A stretch of DNA of 6,946 nt from Lachnospiraceae bacterium (lineage in GTDB: Bacteria; Bacillota; Clostridia; Lachnospirales; Lachnospiraceae), in NCBI GenBank assembly GCA_017477005.1, contig JAFUXY010000009.1, positions 1-6,946 of the forward strand. The letters run 5' to 3'. A program made the translations under genes and the position numbers. Positions 1 to 5,902 of the stretch are shown piece after piece. The notes beneath the pieces are model-generated. The model searched no databases and was not told where the DNA came from. It saw nothing but the letters and a program-made list of their open reading frames with translations. Positions within the stretch are counted from its first letter, which is position 1; the number at the start of each line of letters is the position of its first letter.

Positions 1-126
1 AATATAATGCCTGAGCTTTTTGGGATTGTCCCGGTCTTCGATGTTGTGGATCTTGCTGATGACCCGTTCAAAGGAACGGTCCAGTTCTTCCTTTTTTTTT
101 CGTTTTCCAAACAATTCGCGAATCAT
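1..126 (-). CDS. N-terminus of an unrecognised lysine-rich protein (runs off the left edge)
   Basis: Only the first 42 codons are in the window; the frame is open to the edge and the 3' part is missing. The start ATG (126-124) overlaps the TGA of the upstream TPR-like gene in an ATGA arrangement, and an AGGG lies 7 nt upstream, which supports this start and suggests translational coupling. The visible peptide begins MIRELFGKRKKKEE and continues as a highly charged, probably helical segment, with no signal peptide or membrane segment in what can be seen. Codons 9-12 contain a run of nine A (plus-strand T at 92-100). I do not recognise the family from this fragment. From its position it should be the fourth member of the DUF5717/DUF5716 operon. 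That it is a real gene is fairly sure; its function is open. Confidence 0.7.
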   Translation of the reverse strand, partial: MIRELFGKRKKKEELDRSFERVISKIHNIEDRDNPKKLRHYI

Positions 127-956
127 GTTTTTACCCTGCACAACGCCTTGTAATCGGACTTCCAACGCTCCAAAATATTGTTCAACGTCCCTCTATAGGC
201 CGATTGTTCGCTATAGGAGGCCCTCAGCCTGTCTATTTCATCGGAAAACCGCAGGATCTCTTTGGACTCAGAGGCATGCTCAACCTCCGCCAGCACGATC
301 TTCACCTCCTCCGGCGGCACCTGAAAGAAATGAATCGTTTCCTCAAGCTTTTCCTCGTCTCCCTTCAGTCGGCAGGCAAACAGCAGGGAACGCAGCGACT
401 GCCGCCTGTGGTTTTTCTGGTAGGCCATCTTGAAGCAAGCGTAGGACTCGTCGAACAAAAACAGCCGTCCATACGCCGTGCCCAAATTGTGCCAAATGTC
501 TCCGACCAGGCGTCCCCCGGCGTTTTCATCACTCGACAGCAGATCTTCATATTCGTAGATAGCTTCCAACACCCGCTTTTTTTCCAACAGCCGATCCGCT
601 CGTATCTTTTTTCGCTCCGCGTCACTCTTGTTTTCAAAGGCCGCAATGATCTCCACGGTATCGCGGATTTCTGTAGCCGACAGATAGCCGCTGGCATTGA
701 GCACTTTGCCGACAAAGATATGCAGCGGCACATTGTCCCGTAGAAGAACAAGCATTTCCTCGGACAGCTCCTTCATCGAAAGCTCCCGTCCGATCCATCT
801 GCAGAGATCCACCGACATGAAATCGGCGTTCAACAGGTAGACATTGTGGAAAATGTAATACGACAGCTCCTCCAGGGAATAAATATTCACGGAGAGCTCT
901 TCTTCATAATAGGGATTCGCCGCGATCGGGCGGCCGCACAGGATCAATTCACCCAT
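123..956 (-). CDS. Hypothetical TPR-like protein, 277 aa, third gene of the DUF5717/DUF5716 operon
   Basis: A soluble, mostly helical protein of unknown function, probably a protein-binding adaptor in the cytoplasm. Residues 1-110 form a distinct N-terminal region (start MGELILCGRP; aromatic-rich helices around 26-42) that I take to be family-specific. Residues 118-146 and 153-183 look like TPR helix pairs; the second, IWHNLGTAYGRLFLFDES and onward, matches the W-x2-L-G-x2-Y consensus well. Residues 186-213 could be a third repeat. The C-terminal 50 residues are charged and helical, ending in an LERWKSDYK motif. There is no signal peptide, membrane segment or catalytic motif. The gene starts 54 nt after DUF5716, with an AGGGA 6 nt and a GGAGG 12 nt before the ATG, and its stop overlaps the next start. 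I recall similar unnamed proteins next to DUF5716 in Lachnospiraceae, but could not verify this here. Confidence 0.85.
   Translation of the reverse strand: MGELILCGRPIAANPYYEEELSVNIYSLEELSYYIFHNVYLLNADFMSVDLCRWIGRELSMKELSEEMLVLLRDNVPLHIFVGKVLNASGYLSATEIRDTVEIIAAFENKSDAERKKIRADRLLEKKRVLEAIYEYEDLLSSDENAGGRLVGDIWHNLGTAYGRLFLFDESYACFKMAYQKNHRRQSLRSLLFACRLKGDEEKLEETIHFFQVPPEEVKIVLAEVEHASESKEILRFSDEIDRLRASYSEQSAYRGTLNNILERWKSDYKALCRVKT
134..137 (-). promoter_or_regulatory. Ribosome binding site of the leftmost gene
   Basis: On the minus strand AGGG is followed by 7 nt and then the ATG at 126-124. It lies inside the end of the upstream TPR-like gene, as expected for a translationally coupled downstream gene, and it decides the start of that gene. 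Confidence 0.55.
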
Positions 957-962
957 TCTACT

Positions 963-973
963 TCCCTGCCTCC
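963..973 (-). promoter_or_regulatory. Ribosome binding site region of the TPR-like gene
   Basis: The minus strand carries GGAGG (973-969) and AGGGA (967-963) before the ATG at 956. AGGGA, 6 nt from the start, is the better placed of the two; GGAGG is 12 nt away. The 54-nt spacer around it holds no convincing hairpin, so readthrough from DUF5716 is likely. Confidence 0.5.
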
Positions 974-1010
974 ATAAATTCCGTCAACAAAACAGCCATG
1001 AAACGAAACA

Positions 1011-2255
1011 TCACCCTGCCTTGATTACATGCTCCCACGATTTTCCCGAGGACGCGCAAAGCTCCCCAAATCCCAGATCCGCCACCACCAAGACGACCTC
1101 CTTGTCTGAACGAGGCTTCGCCGAAATCCGCAGCCGGGTCGTCCGGTTCTCCCGCGTTGGAAGCCCCTTTAGCTCAATGGTCTCCACGGTGGCCTTTCTC
1201 GATTCAGGTCCTTGGATCCAGCATTCGATCTGGGGCGTGCCGTCTAATATTACCTCGCACTCGCCATGCGCGTCATACCAGCTATCCCCGGCCGAGATCA
1301 GCGTCACAAACCCCATTTCATTGTGGTCGATCACCTTCAGCGAAACATTCAATTTCAGGTCGTTGTCGCCAATATACACAAAGGGCCATTCCAAGATGCC
1401 GTCCCGCACCATCCCGGCGTAGCAGGCGCCTTTGGAATACAGATTCTTGCCGATGAACACCCGCCGTCCCTGGCAGAGACGCTGCAAGGACTGCTTCATC
1501 CAGTCTCCGTCAAACCCGTCCCCGATCAGATACACGGCCGAGATCAGCCCTCCGGAAAGGGTCTTCCGGATCGAGTCGTCAAACGACCGATCCTTGTTGA
1601 AATTCACCGCGCCGAGGTTCCGAAAATACATATTGATCACCTGCGGTCTGGTCGAGGTATTCCGCTTGAGCAGGCATTCGCGAATATGGCTCTGCGTATA
1701 GTCATACAAAAGCACGTCATGCAGATAGAGGCTCGGATCCTGGGACAGCGCATAGTAATAAAAGCACTCCCTGTGATCGAGCAGCAAAAGCTGATCCGTC
1801 TCCAAGCCCATCCTCGTCGCCAGCACCGTGAAGAGCGCGATCGCCACTTCATCGAGCACGTCTACGGTGATTACGAGCTTCGCGATTGGAATTCCGCTGA
1901 CCCGTCCCTGCACCAGCAGCAGCTTTTTCAAAAAGATCAGCAGCAGATCCTCCGCCGGATATTCCTCCGTGTCGATCAACACATATTCTTTGTTTCGAGC
2001 CTTCTCCAGCAGCCCATCCACCCCCACAGCCATCGAAAGCTGCACCTGACGGATGGCGTCATTTCCAAAAAACCACTGCCCCACGCCGCGTTTTTTTGCC
2101 AGAAAAGTCGGAATCTGATACATCTCGCTTCCCATCTGGGACGAAACCGTGACAGGCTCCGCCATATCCCTGCGATAGTAGCTCAAGAGCGTGGATTTTT
2201 CCCCGATATCGATTCCATAATACATACCGTTCGTACGCATTTCATCCATCGACAT
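1011..2255 (-). CDS. DUF5716 family protein, degenerate Hsp70/actin-like ATPase fold
   Basis: A 414-aa cytoplasmic protein. Residues 1-290 can be laid over the Hsp70 ATPase domain motif by motif: phosphate-1 loop YYGIDIGEKSTLLSYY (12-27), FGNDAIRQ (63-70, like the GxxA-x-x-Q element), LVITVDVLDEVAIALF (127-142, like VITVPAYF and the helix after it), phosphate-2 VLLYDYTQSHI (181-191, like VFDLGGGT), and the adenosine motif VYLIGDGFDGDWMKQSL (241-257) followed by NLYSKGACYAGM (271-282, like PDEAVALGAA). The glycines of phosphate-2 are lost, so nucleotide hydrolysis may be weak or absent. Residues 291-414 form a beta-rich C-terminal domain ending in TTRLRI and LGFGELCASSGKSWE, which I take as the DUF5716 C-terminal domain; it sits where Hsp70 has its substrate-binding beta domain, and no helical lid follows. 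A GAGGAG 7 nt upstream fixes the ATG. It follows DUF5717 by 31 nt. The family name is recalled; the Hsp70 relation is my inference. Confidence 0.85.
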   Translation of the reverse strand: MSMDEMRTNGMYYGIDIGEKSTLLSYYRRDMAEPVTVSSQMGSEMYQIPTFLAKKRGVGQWFFGNDAIRQVQLSMAVGVDGLLEKARNKEYVLIDTEEYPAEDLLLIFLKKLLLVQGRVSGIPIAKLVITVDVLDEVAIALFTVLATRMGLETDQLLLLDHRECFYYYALSQDPSLYLHDVLLYDYTQSHIRECLLKRNTSTRPQVINMYFRNLGAVNFNKDRSFDDSIRKTLSGGLISAVYLIGDGFDGDWMKQSLQRLCQGRRVFIGKNLYSKGACYAGMVRDGILEWPFVYIGDNDLKLNVSLKVIDHNEMGFVTLISAGDSWYDAHGECEVILDGTPQIECWIQGPESRKATVETIELKGLPTRENRTTRLRISAKPRSDKEVVLVVADLGFGELCASSGKSWEHVIKAG

Positions 2256-2262
2256 TCGTTTT

Positions 2263-2268
2263 CTCCTC
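2263..2268 (-). promoter_or_regulatory. Ribosome binding site of the DUF5716 gene
   Basis: GAGGAG on the minus strand, 7 nt before the ATG at 2255. This favours that start over the in-frame ATGs at 2249 and 2240. It lies in the 31-nt gap after the DUF5717 stop, which leaves no room for a separate promoter. Confidence 0.75.
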
Positions 2269-2286
2269 TATCAAACGAACCGCAAA

Positions 2287-5200
2287 TCACAACATCGAGA
2301 ACAGCATCTCCGTCACAGAATCCAGCCGTTCGTACTCCTTCATATCCTCCAAGAGCTGCTTTTCATTCGAATACAGAAAGGCGCTCTGCATCGCGTTGAT
2401 CCGCTCGTACCGGCTATCCCCGGTCTCATTGACCGTGCTCGTATAATGAAGCCCGTCCTCCATCAACACTTCCCGCTGGTCGGCAGCCTTGACAATCGTA
2501 TAGGTGAGCCTGTCGCCAAAGAACAGTACGAAAAGCCGGACATAGATTCCCGGATACATCTCCGTCATTTCCAGCGTCTCGCTCGCGCCGTCATTGACGC
2601 GGTATCGGATCAAAAGCCGCTCCCCCGTCTTGCCCCGGTACTCCACAAAGGTCTTGTCATAGAGGTGGTATTTGACCACGAGCCTGTGGTCGACATCCTT
2701 GAAAAAGGCAAAATACGTGCCGCTCTGCACAAAATCCGCCATGAGCTTGTTCAGCCCCTCGTAGGCCTCCTTGTCGGACACCCCGGTCTTCGCAAGATGC
2801 ATACAAAGCGCAATACGCACGCTGTCATTCAATTCTTCATCCCGCAGGACGAGATGCAGCGCGTCCTCGAAAATCCGATCCGGCGCGCTCTCCCCGGTCA
2901 GCAGATAACGTCTCGCGAAATAGGTCGCATAGGCGCTCGCCACCATCCGGTTGGGATGATGCGCCAAATACGAGTTGTAAATGGATTCGCTCTTGGTGTC
3001 GATGTTTTCCGTGAAAAGCATCTGGCTTAGAATCCGTTCTTCGAGCGCTCTTGTCTCCAGGCTCCTGGCCGAAGCAAACTGCCAGAGCGTTACCATATCC
3101 CGGGTCGGACCGATCAAAAACCGGTTCAGATACACAATGGTCTCCTCGGACGACAAAAACTGCCTCATCAAGAAAGCGCAAAGCTCGATCAGAAAATCAT
3201 CCGCCTTGTCCTCATCCATCTTGATCCGATAAGAACACAGATTCAGCAGCGACTTTCCCGGAACGCCGATGCCGTTGTGCGACAGAAGCAGATCGTACGC
3301 CCTGTCGTATTCGCCCTCTATGATGTATAAGTCGATAATATGCGTCATAATCTTCGCGTCAACGCCATCGAAGGAATTGACCTTTAGAAAATGGCTCTCC
3401 AGTTCCTCTCTTCTGCCGTGCTCGGTCATGAAACGCATGATCGCCGGATACATTTTTTGCTTGTAACGCTCGCTGACCTCGTCCGAATCCATGAACTCGA
3501 CCAGATTGGGAATATCGGAAGGCGCAAATTCCTCGAACTCTTCCCTCTGCTGCAGCTCATGCAAAAAATAATGCAGCCGTTTGGTGGCCATCCCGTACAG
3601 CCGCCGAAAGCTCCGTCCAGGCTGCATCAGACGCTCGATATAATACTCCGATGGATCACTGTGGAAAACACCCTGCCTATCCTCGAGGAAAATGCGATAA
3701 TGCGCCGAATAGACCGGCACATAGGCCAGATGATTTTCCACTGAGACCACGATCGGCGCTTCCATACATTCCTGATACAGATGTACCCGCACAATATCCG
3801 AGTCCAGGCCGAAAATTTTGTGATAAAACAAGATATTGCCCATTTCATTGGCAACATCCTCGTCCAGTATTCCGCACTCCAAAAAAATATGCTGATAAAC
3901 CACCGCCAGATTGTCGTCAATACGCCCTTGTCGTGCCATATCGAGCGCAAACTCCTCCATATGGCGGACATACTGCTCGTAGATGCGAAGCTGGCTCTTC
4001 TGGAAAACGATTACATTGGCATAGACAAAAGCCTTTCGCACCGCAGGAAGCGTATTTTGATAACGGAAATACATGACCACCATCTGTGGAAGCTGCTTGG
4101 AATAATTCAGCGGCAGAGACAACACGTAGGCCTCATAGAGCCCCGTGAAATTCATATTGGCAAACACCGCCTTCTCATACCAATCCCGGAACCGAGGCCC
4201 GTATTTGTGGTTGCGCAGCAGATAAGTCACCACATTGCCTAAAAAGGCATCCGTCGGGTGGATTTCGTAGCAAGCCTTCACCACAGCGTACACGTCCTCC
4301 CGAAAGCTCCTCTCGCCCTCAAGCACGTAGGAAACCTGGTCCGCAAGAGCTTCGGTCATCCGCCCTTTCCGAAGCATCCACCCCAAAATTCTCTTGGAAA
4401 ACGTATCAAACTTGGTCAAAAGGTACGGCTCCTGACGCAGCAGATATTCGGCCTCGATATAGAAAAATGGAGAACTCACTCCCTCCAGCATCCACCGCGC
4501 GATATCCTTGAGCCGGCGCTTGTAGTCGTCGATATATTCCTTGCGCAGAAACAGCAAAAACCAAAAGATCATCGGCTCGGCGGGCTTCTGCACAAAGATC
4601 GCCTCAATCTCTTCGAGGAGACGGTCGATATAGTCCTCTTCCTTTTCGATCAGCGTGCAAAGATACAGCAGATAGGCCCACGCAACCCCCGTGCGATCCT
4701 CAATCTCCCGGCGCATTTCCTGGATGATCCAAAGGGCTTTCTGCTTTTCCCCGCCCACGATCAGCACATGCGCCTTCATCAGCCGAAACAGCGTGGGATC
4801 CGGTTCCTCTCCAATCAAAGCGTCCAAGAGGACCGCCGACTCCTTTGACCACTCCGCAGAGGATATCTTTTCAAACCGGTAATCCTCGTAGCATCTGGTC
4901 AATTTCACGAGACGCATGCCCCGGGTGTACGATGGCGGAATGTAATCCTCCCCTTCGGAAAGACTCGTCGCCATAATATGGATCTCCTGCGCGCTGTTGG
5001 ATGAAGAAAAGGAAATGCACGCAACATTTCGTCCGGCGTGCATACGGCCAGGATGCAGATACATCGAAAGCTGCATCCGACTCCCCATGAAAAAGTCCGC
5101 CGTGATCCGCTCTTTTTCTAAGGTAATGAAATCCGCGTCGCAGGAAACGCTAATGTCGATATAACCCCAATTGCTCCGGTTGATCTCGATCATTTCCCTC

Positions 5201-5826
5201 TGATTTTCGGTCAATCCGTAATAATTGCGGTCACTCTCATCAATCGTGAAAATAACAGGATCCTTCGAGCCCGTAGCGACCAAATAGGCCTCGAGGTTGG
5301 CCTGCGAAAAAGAACCGCGAGAGAACCCCTGATACAGCAGGATCCGGTCGATCTCTAAAGAGTCGATGAACGAGCGCATGCTTTTGGAATAAAAAAGCTG
5401 CATGGCCTCATTCCAATGTTCCTTCGCCAGTCTCGCAAACTGGGCGTCGGAATCAATCCTCCCGACCGATGTTTCCGGAAATCGCCGGATATAGCGGATC
5501 GTAAACGGCACATACTCCTCCGAGCCATTGAAGACGACGCAAAACTCCCCCTCTATCTCGTCTCCTTCGCCAAATCCGTCATGCAAAATACGAAACTCAA
5601 TCCGCGCGCTGACTCCCTCAAACTGAGGACGAAGAATACGGACATAGGGATGCGTGCTGTAGCAAACGCCGCGTAGGGAGGCGCCATTGATGCTTTCAAA
5701 GGAAAACCCGCCCCGCACCTGTGTATGCTCCACGGCCTCAATCTCTATTTTTTCTTCACTGAATTTGATTTTTGGGGGTACGATATCGAACTGATCCTCC
5801 GACATCCGCCAGATTTTCTTTCGCAA
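2287..5826 (-). CDS. DUF5717 family protein, beta-sandwich plus long alpha-solenoid, 1179 aa, TTG start
   Basis: A large soluble protein of unknown role, probably a scaffold. In the 1179-aa numbering, residues 20-112 look like an Ig-like beta-sandwich (IKFSEEKIEIEA to EEYVPFTIRY), and 215-288 like a second one resembling BACON-type domains (WGYIDISVSCDADFITLEKE). Residues 345-1030 are nearly all helical and TPR/solenoid-like, interrupted near 690-725 by a short beta insertion (APIVVSVENHLAYVPVYSAH). Residues 1050-1115 form a third beta domain (YPGIYVRLFVLFFGDRLTYT), and a charged helix closes the protein. No signal peptide, membrane segment or catalytic motif is visible. I chose TTG at 5826 because GAGGAG lies 6 nt upstream and the resulting start, MRKKIWRMSEDQF, fits how I remember this family beginning. 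The ATG at 5805 lacks a good ribosome site, and an upstream in-frame ATG at 5931 would overlap the preceding gene and its hairpin. First gene of the operon, 31 nt before DUF5716. Confidence 0.85.
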   Translation of the reverse strand: MRKKIWRMSEDQFDIVPPKIKFSEEKIEIEAVEHTQVRGGFSFESINGASLRGVCYSTHPYVRILRPQFEGVSARIEFRILHDGFGEGDEIEGEFCVVFNGSEEYVPFTIRYIRRFPETSVGRIDSDAQFARLAKEHWNEAMQLFYSKSMRSFIDSLEIDRILLYQGFSRGSFSQANLEAYLVATGSKDPVIFTIDESDRNYYGLTENQREMIEINRSNWGYIDISVSCDADFITLEKERITADFFMGSRMQLSMYLHPGRMHAGRNVACISFSSSNSAQEIHIMATSLSEGEDYIPPSYTRGMRLVKLTRCYEDYRFEKISSAEWSKESAVLLDALIGEEPDPTLFRLMKAHVLIVGGEKQKALWIIQEMRREIEDRTGVAWAYLLYLCTLIEKEEDYIDRLLEEIEAIFVQKPAEPMIFWFLLFLRKEYIDDYKRRLKDIARWMLEGVSSPFFYIEAEYLLRQEPYLLTKFDTFSKRILGWMLRKGRMTEALADQVSYVLEGERSFREDVYAVVKACYEIHPTDAFLGNVVTYLLRNHKYGPRFRDWYEKAVFANMNFTGLYEAYVLSLPLNYSKQLPQMVVMYFRYQNTLPAVRKAFVYANVIVFQKSQLRIYEQYVRHMEEFALDMARQGRIDDNLAVVYQHIFLECGILDEDVANEMGNILFYHKIFGLDSDIVRVHLYQECMEAPIVVSVENHLAYVPVYSAHYRIFLEDRQGVFHSDPSEYYIERLMQPGRSFRRLYGMATKRLHYFLHELQQREEFEEFAPSDIPNLVEFMDSDEVSERYKQKMYPAIMRFMTEHGRREELESHFLKVNSFDGVDAKIMTHIIDLYIIEGEYDRAYDLLLSHNGIGVPGKSLLNLCSYRIKMDEDKADDFLIELCAFLMRQFLSSEETIVYLNRFLIGPTRDMVTLWQFASARSLETRALEERILSQMLFTENIDTKSESIYNSYLAHHPNRMVASAYATYFARRYLLTGESAPDRIFEDALHLVLRDEELNDSVRIALCMHLAKTGVSDKEAYEGLNKLMADFVQSGTYFAFFKDVDHRLVVKYHLYDKTFVEYRGKTGERLLIRYRVNDGASETLEMTEMYPGIYVRLFVLFFGDRLTYTIVKAADQREVLMEDGLHYTSTVNETGDSRYERINAMQSAFLYSNEKQLLEDMKEYERLDSVTEMLFSML

Positions 5827-5832
5827 TGCTCG

Positions 5833-5838
5833 CTCCTC
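5833..5838 (-). promoter_or_regulatory. Ribosome binding site that selects the TTG start of DUF5717
   Basis: GAGGAG on the minus strand, then 6 nt (CGAGCA), then TTG at 5826-5824. No comparable purine-rich site precedes the in-frame ATG at 5805, so this site is the main reason for calling the rarer start codon. An ATG overlapping the site (5840) is out of frame and opens only a short reading frame. Confidence 0.7.
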
Positions 5839-5860
5839 ATGCTGATCAAGAAGTGGAAAG

Positions 5861-5892
5861 AAGGAATGGTGGGTGCACCGCCACCATTCCTT
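5861..5892 (-). terminator. Perfect 12-bp hairpin after the carboxyltransferase gene, probable terminator or leader attenuator
   Basis: AAGGAATGGTGG (5861-5872) is exactly complementary to CCACCATTCCTT (5881-5892), leaving an 8-nt loop. On the minus-strand transcript the stem is preceded by AAAA and followed by a pyrimidine-rich stretch, CTTTCCACTTCTT. That resembles a Rho-independent terminator with an imperfect U tract. It starts 11 nt after the upstream TGA and ends 34 nt before the DUF5717 TTG. It could end the upstream transcript completely, or let part of it read through into the operon. Read on the plus strand, the stem is followed by TTTT, but no plus-strand gene is seen for it to serve. 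Confidence 0.65.
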
Positions 5893-5902
5893 TTGAATCG
5901 TC

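Larger units (their letters stand above)
1..5826 (-). other. Putative four-gene transcription unit DUF5717 - DUF5716 - TPR-like - unknown
   Basis: Four genes lie on one strand with spacings of 31 nt, 54 nt and an ATGA overlap, each with its own ribosome site and no terminator-like hairpin between them. The hairpin at 5861-5892 separates the unit from the carboxyltransferase gene. I could not find a convincing promoter in the 76-nt leader or the last 100 nt of the upstream gene, so transcription may start inside that gene or come from readthrough. The unit continues past the left edge. Confidence 0.65.

Noticed and set aside
204..743. A 179-codon plus-strand open frame opposite the TPR-like gene
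   Set aside because: It is the antisense shadow of the TPR-like coding frame, with no ribosome site and no recognisable motif.
957..1010. Gap between DUF5716 and the TPR-like gene, checked for a terminator, promoter or small gene
   Set aside because: Only the ribosome binding region is seen; there is no stable inverted repeat, no -35/-10 pair and no small open frame with a ribosome site.
1266..2399. A 377-codon open frame on the plus strand opposite DUF5716
   Set aside because: It lies antisense to a well-supported gene, spans two gene ends, has a low-complexity His/Arg/Pro/Gln composition and matches no family; it is a by-product of the codon bias of the minus strand.
2446..3030. Plus-strand open frames inside DUF5717 (this one and those at 3781-4242 and 4258-4848)
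   Set aside because: All are antisense shadows of the long DUF5717 frame; none has a family signature or a credible ribosome site.
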